Assembly (NCBI GenBank): GCA_002322035.1
Contig: DCNF01000035.1
Coordinates: 671-7,871, forward strand
Source: Geobacter sp. UBA1603
GTDB taxonomy: Bacteria; Desulfobacterota; Desulfuromonadia; Geobacterales; Pseudopelobacteraceae
Direction: 5' to 3'
DNA length: 7,201 nt
Shown here: in pieces, positions 5,180 to 7,201 of the stretch
Position numbering within the stretch: position 1 is the stretch's first letter
Layout of the letters: every line of letters begins with the position of its first letter
Notes under the pieces: generated by a model
What the model saw: only the letters and a program-made list of their open reading frames with translations
What the model was told of the DNA's origin: nothing
The model's database searches: none
Translations under genes and position numbers: made by a program

Positions 5180-6736
5180 ATGAATATCGATGCCGAAGTT
5201 TCAGTCAAAGACATAGTCAATTTTTACATTAAAATCAACGACGCATCAAAGGCAAAGAAGGATATTGCCCAGTTGTCGTCCCGTGACAAGGCCACTGCAT
5301 TTGAGATTATCGCCTCTGCCACAGGCGCCAGCCGGGATTTCAAGATCGAGGTTGCCAAATATTTCATCTACGATCTGGATGCGCGAATCCGCCGCAAGGC
5401 CGAGCGTCTCCTGGAAGACCTGGTGCCGGGGTGGGTCTCCGATCCGGCCGAGAGCATACTGAAGCTGCTCAAGGCCGCCGACGGGAAAAGCGGTTCACAG
5501 CGTAACGCAGCGGTACGATTCCTGTTCGGGATTGTTGACTCCACAAGCCTGCGCGACACCTTCATGGCCCTTTTGAACAGCCGCAACCGGGGCCATATGG
5601 CGGAAATAATCGAAATTCTAGAAGACTATATCGAATCATCGGATGATGAGAAGGAACAGGTCAAAATTTTCGATGCCTGTCTCGATATTGTGCTTTCTGA
5701 TGATGCCGATCACAACATCAAGCATCACGCCTCCAACCTGTTAAGCGTCTTCTTCAAGAAGGTTTCCACCACCAACCTCGGCGAAACACTGCGCAGAAAA
5801 TATATCGAAAAACAAGTTGAAAAAGCTGAAGGGGTCTATCGCTACCTTTGCAGCGGCACATCCGGGCTGAATCCCACGTTTCTTGAAGATCTGCTCCGGC
5901 CGATCAATGATGGCGGAAGGGCCTACCAGATCAAGATTCTCAATTATTTTGTCTTTGTGCTTGGCAAGGTCCGCCATTCTGAAGACATCGATTCGGTGCT
6001 CGACATCTATCCCGACTACTGGAACCGGAACGAGGCCCCCAAGGATGAAAAGGTTCGGGCAATCTGCCGCCGGATCATCTCTGCCGCCGATGACCTGTGG
6101 GACCTGACCGATGATGACGAGGTGCGGGCCCTGGTAATCAGGATCCGTTATGGCGAATACGCCAATAAACGTGAACTGCTGGAGCAGATCAAGATGAGGC
6201 TTGATACGGAGAAATTCAGTGAGTCGGGCCGGGAAAAGATTGCGCTGATGCTGCGTTGTTTTCTATTTCCGGATGAGGACGATTCGCTCAAGCTGATGGC
6301 TGCAGAGATGCTCCTGTTCAGGCTGGGCGGGGTCAGGCACCGGCTGGACGCGCTGGAATACCTGAAATTTTACGTCGAGAACAAGAGCCTGAATTATGCC
6401 GAAAAGGGGAGCATCGCCGCCGTCATGGAGTCGTTGCTGGCTGAACAGCGGCTACCGCTGATTCTGGCCGGCCCGGCCCGTTTTATCATGTTCCTGACTG
6501 ACCCGGAGCGTTTTGACAGTGAAGAGCTGCAGAAGACGATGCTGGGTGAGGTGCGGGCGATCGTTGAGGGTGATGGCTTTGCCAGTGATCTTGCGGCCCA
6601 GCGGGTTTTACAGTCATTGGCCGTCGTTTCGGAAAAATCCGCGGTTAACGAAAAGCTCAAAAAAGCAGCCCAGTACCTGGAGTTCAAGATCCGCAATCCC
6701 AAGGCAAAGCCGACCTGGGAGAGGATTTCAGGCTAG
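5180..6736 (+). CDS. Unrecognised all-helical, HEAT-like repeat protein
   Basis: I do not recognise this 518-residue protein. It has no signal peptide or membrane segment and is charged and strongly helical, so it is probably cytoplasmic. Paired amphipathic helices recur. The clearest HEAT-like unit is residues 36-81, where DFKIEVAKYFIYDLDARIRR leads into KAERLLEDLV. Similar helix pairs are seen near 92-132, 138-172, 180-193, 248-275, 351-382 and 386-420. Short acidic turns (DDDE at 311-314, PDEDD at 364-368) separate some of them. No catalytic motif or metal site stands out. A helical solenoid usually serves as a protein-binding scaffold; that role is inferred from fold alone. The ATG is supported by AAGG 8 nt upstream and a short leader behind a good promoter. 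The gene appears monocistronic, and its last three codons overlap the end of mnmA on the other strand. Codon use looks like that of its neighbours, with no sign of transfer. Confidence 0.82.
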   Translation: MNIDAEVSVKDIVNFYIKINDASKAKKDIAQLSSRDKATAFEIIASATGASRDFKIEVAKYFIYDLDARIRRKAERLLEDLVPGWVSDPAESILKLLKAADGKSGSQRNAAVRFLFGIVDSTSLRDTFMALLNSRNRGHMAEIIEILEDYIESSDDEKEQVKIFDACLDIVLSDDADHNIKHHASNLLSVFFKKVSTTNLGETLRRKYIEKQVEKAEGVYRYLCSGTSGLNPTFLEDLLRPINDGGRAYQIKILNYFVFVLGKVRHSEDIDSVLDIYPDYWNRNEAPKDEKVRAICRRIISAADDLWDLTDDDEVRALVIRIRYGEYANKRELLEQIKMRLDTEKFSESGREKIALMLRCFLFPDEDDSLKLMAAEMLLFRLGGVRHRLDALEYLKFYVENKSLNYAEKGSIAAVMESLLAEQRLPLILAGPARFIMFLTDPERFDSEELQKTMLGEVRAIVEGDGFASDLAAQRVLQSLAVVSEKSAVNEKLKKAAQYLEFKIRNPKAKPTWERISG

Positions 6737-7201
6737 CGGGGCTGTGATGATCCCCCCGCCGAGCACCTCGTCCCCCTGGTAGAACACCAGCGACTGGCCG
6801 GGAGTAACCGCTTTCTGGGGCTGGTCAAAGCGCACGAGGCACCTCCCATCGTCTCGCAGCAGTGCCCGGCAGGGCACCGGCTGGTGACGGTAGCGGATCT
6901 TGCAGTGCCCACTGAACTCAACGGCTTCAGGTCTGATGATCCAAGTCATCCGCTCCGCTTCCAGACCGCCTGCCATGACCGATTGCTGCTCGCCGACAAC
7001 AATTCTGTTGTGTGGTGCGTCCAGGGCTGCGACGTAGAGCGGTTCGCTCCAAGCGACACCGAGCCCCCGGCGCTGCCCGATGGTGTAGCGGTGGGTGCCC
7101 AGGTGCTGTCCAATAACCCGCCCGTCCTGATGGACGATCTCTCCCGGCCGTACGGCCACTCCCCGCTGTTCGAGGAAGGCGACATAGTCGTCACCCGGAG
7201 G
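6728..7201 (-). CDS. mnmA: tRNA-specific 2-thiouridylase MnmA, C-terminal part (5' end outside the window)
   Basis: The minus-strand frame is open from the window edge to TGA at 6730-6728, giving 157 residues of a protein usually near 350-370. The enzyme activates U34 of Lys, Glu and Gln tRNAs with ATP and installs the 2-thio group. The visible part covers the end of the central domain and the C-terminal beta-barrel. GEIV..DGRVIGQHLGTHRYTIGQRRGLG is the family's most conserved stretch in this half, with the YTIGQRRGLG core unmistakable. PLYVAALD, RMTWI, and near the end TPGQSLVFYQGDEVLGGG are also family-typical. The PP-loop ATP site and the catalytic cysteines lie upstream, outside the window. 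A GTG at 7159 could be misread as a start, but the homologous reading frame continues upstream of it (DDYVAFLEQRG), so it is internal. The 3' end overlaps the helical-repeat gene by 9 bp. Confidence 0.95.
   Translation of the reverse strand, partial: PPGDDYVAFLEQRGVAVRPGEIVHQDGRVIGQHLGTHRYTIGQRRGLGVAWSEPLYVAALDAPHNRIVVGEQQSVMAGGLEAERMTWIIRPEAVEFSGHCKIRYRHQPVPCRALLRDDGRCLVRFDQPQKAVTPGQSLVFYQGDEVLGGGIITAPLA

Noticed and set aside
6736..6759. Hairpin between the helical-repeat gene and mnmA as a terminator
   Set aside because: The stem is only six pairs with a 12-nt loop, and neither strand has a T-run after it.
7157..7159. GTG as a start of a short separate leftward gene
   Set aside because: The MnmA-like frame continues upstream to the window edge with family-typical residues, so this codon is internal.

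Overview
The window looks like ordinary chromosome from a Gram-negative bacterium. The mix of genes suggests a deltaproteobacterium of the Geobacter/Desulfuromonas type: a CheX-like protein paired with a single-domain CheY, a periplasmic parvulin, a MuiA-like secreted protein, and 55-60% GC in most genes. That placement is an inference from gene style, not a database match. No RNA gene, insertion sequence, CRISPR array or phage gene was seen.

Layout, left to right. (1) The 3' part of a membrane-anchored family 2 glycosyltransferase (+), whose stop overlaps the start of a YfiC/TrmN6-type methyltransferase (+). (2) A strong hairpin terminator between convergent units. (3) A leftward two-gene operon: a CheY-like receiver (transcribed first), then a 288-residue protein with four 29-residue MshEN-like repeats fused to a CheX-like phosphatase domain. 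(4) A divergent promoter region of about 185 bp. (5) A rightward secreted peptidyl-prolyl isomerase (SurA/PpiC type) ending at a strong terminator. (6) A leftward secreted coiled-coil protein resembling a shortened MuiA (DUF4140/DUF4139). (7) A compact intergenic region with apparently overlapping divergent promoters. (8) A rightward 518-residue all-helical, HEAT-like protein of unknown function. (9) The 3' part of leftward mnmA, whose last codons overlap the end of the 518-residue gene tail to tail.

How the genes work together. The CheY/CheX-like pair is the only clear functional module: the second protein probably dephosphorylates the first or a related receiver. Its N-terminal repeats match the spacing of the c-di-GMP-binding MshEN fold, so the module could link a second messenger to phosphorelay output. 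That is the most interesting idea in the window, although the usual arginine of the nucleotide-binding motif is replaced. The isomerase and the MuiA-like protein are both exported and probably act in the envelope. The methyltransferase and MnmA both belong to tRNA modification families but sit in separate units. The HEAT-like gene is unrecognised.
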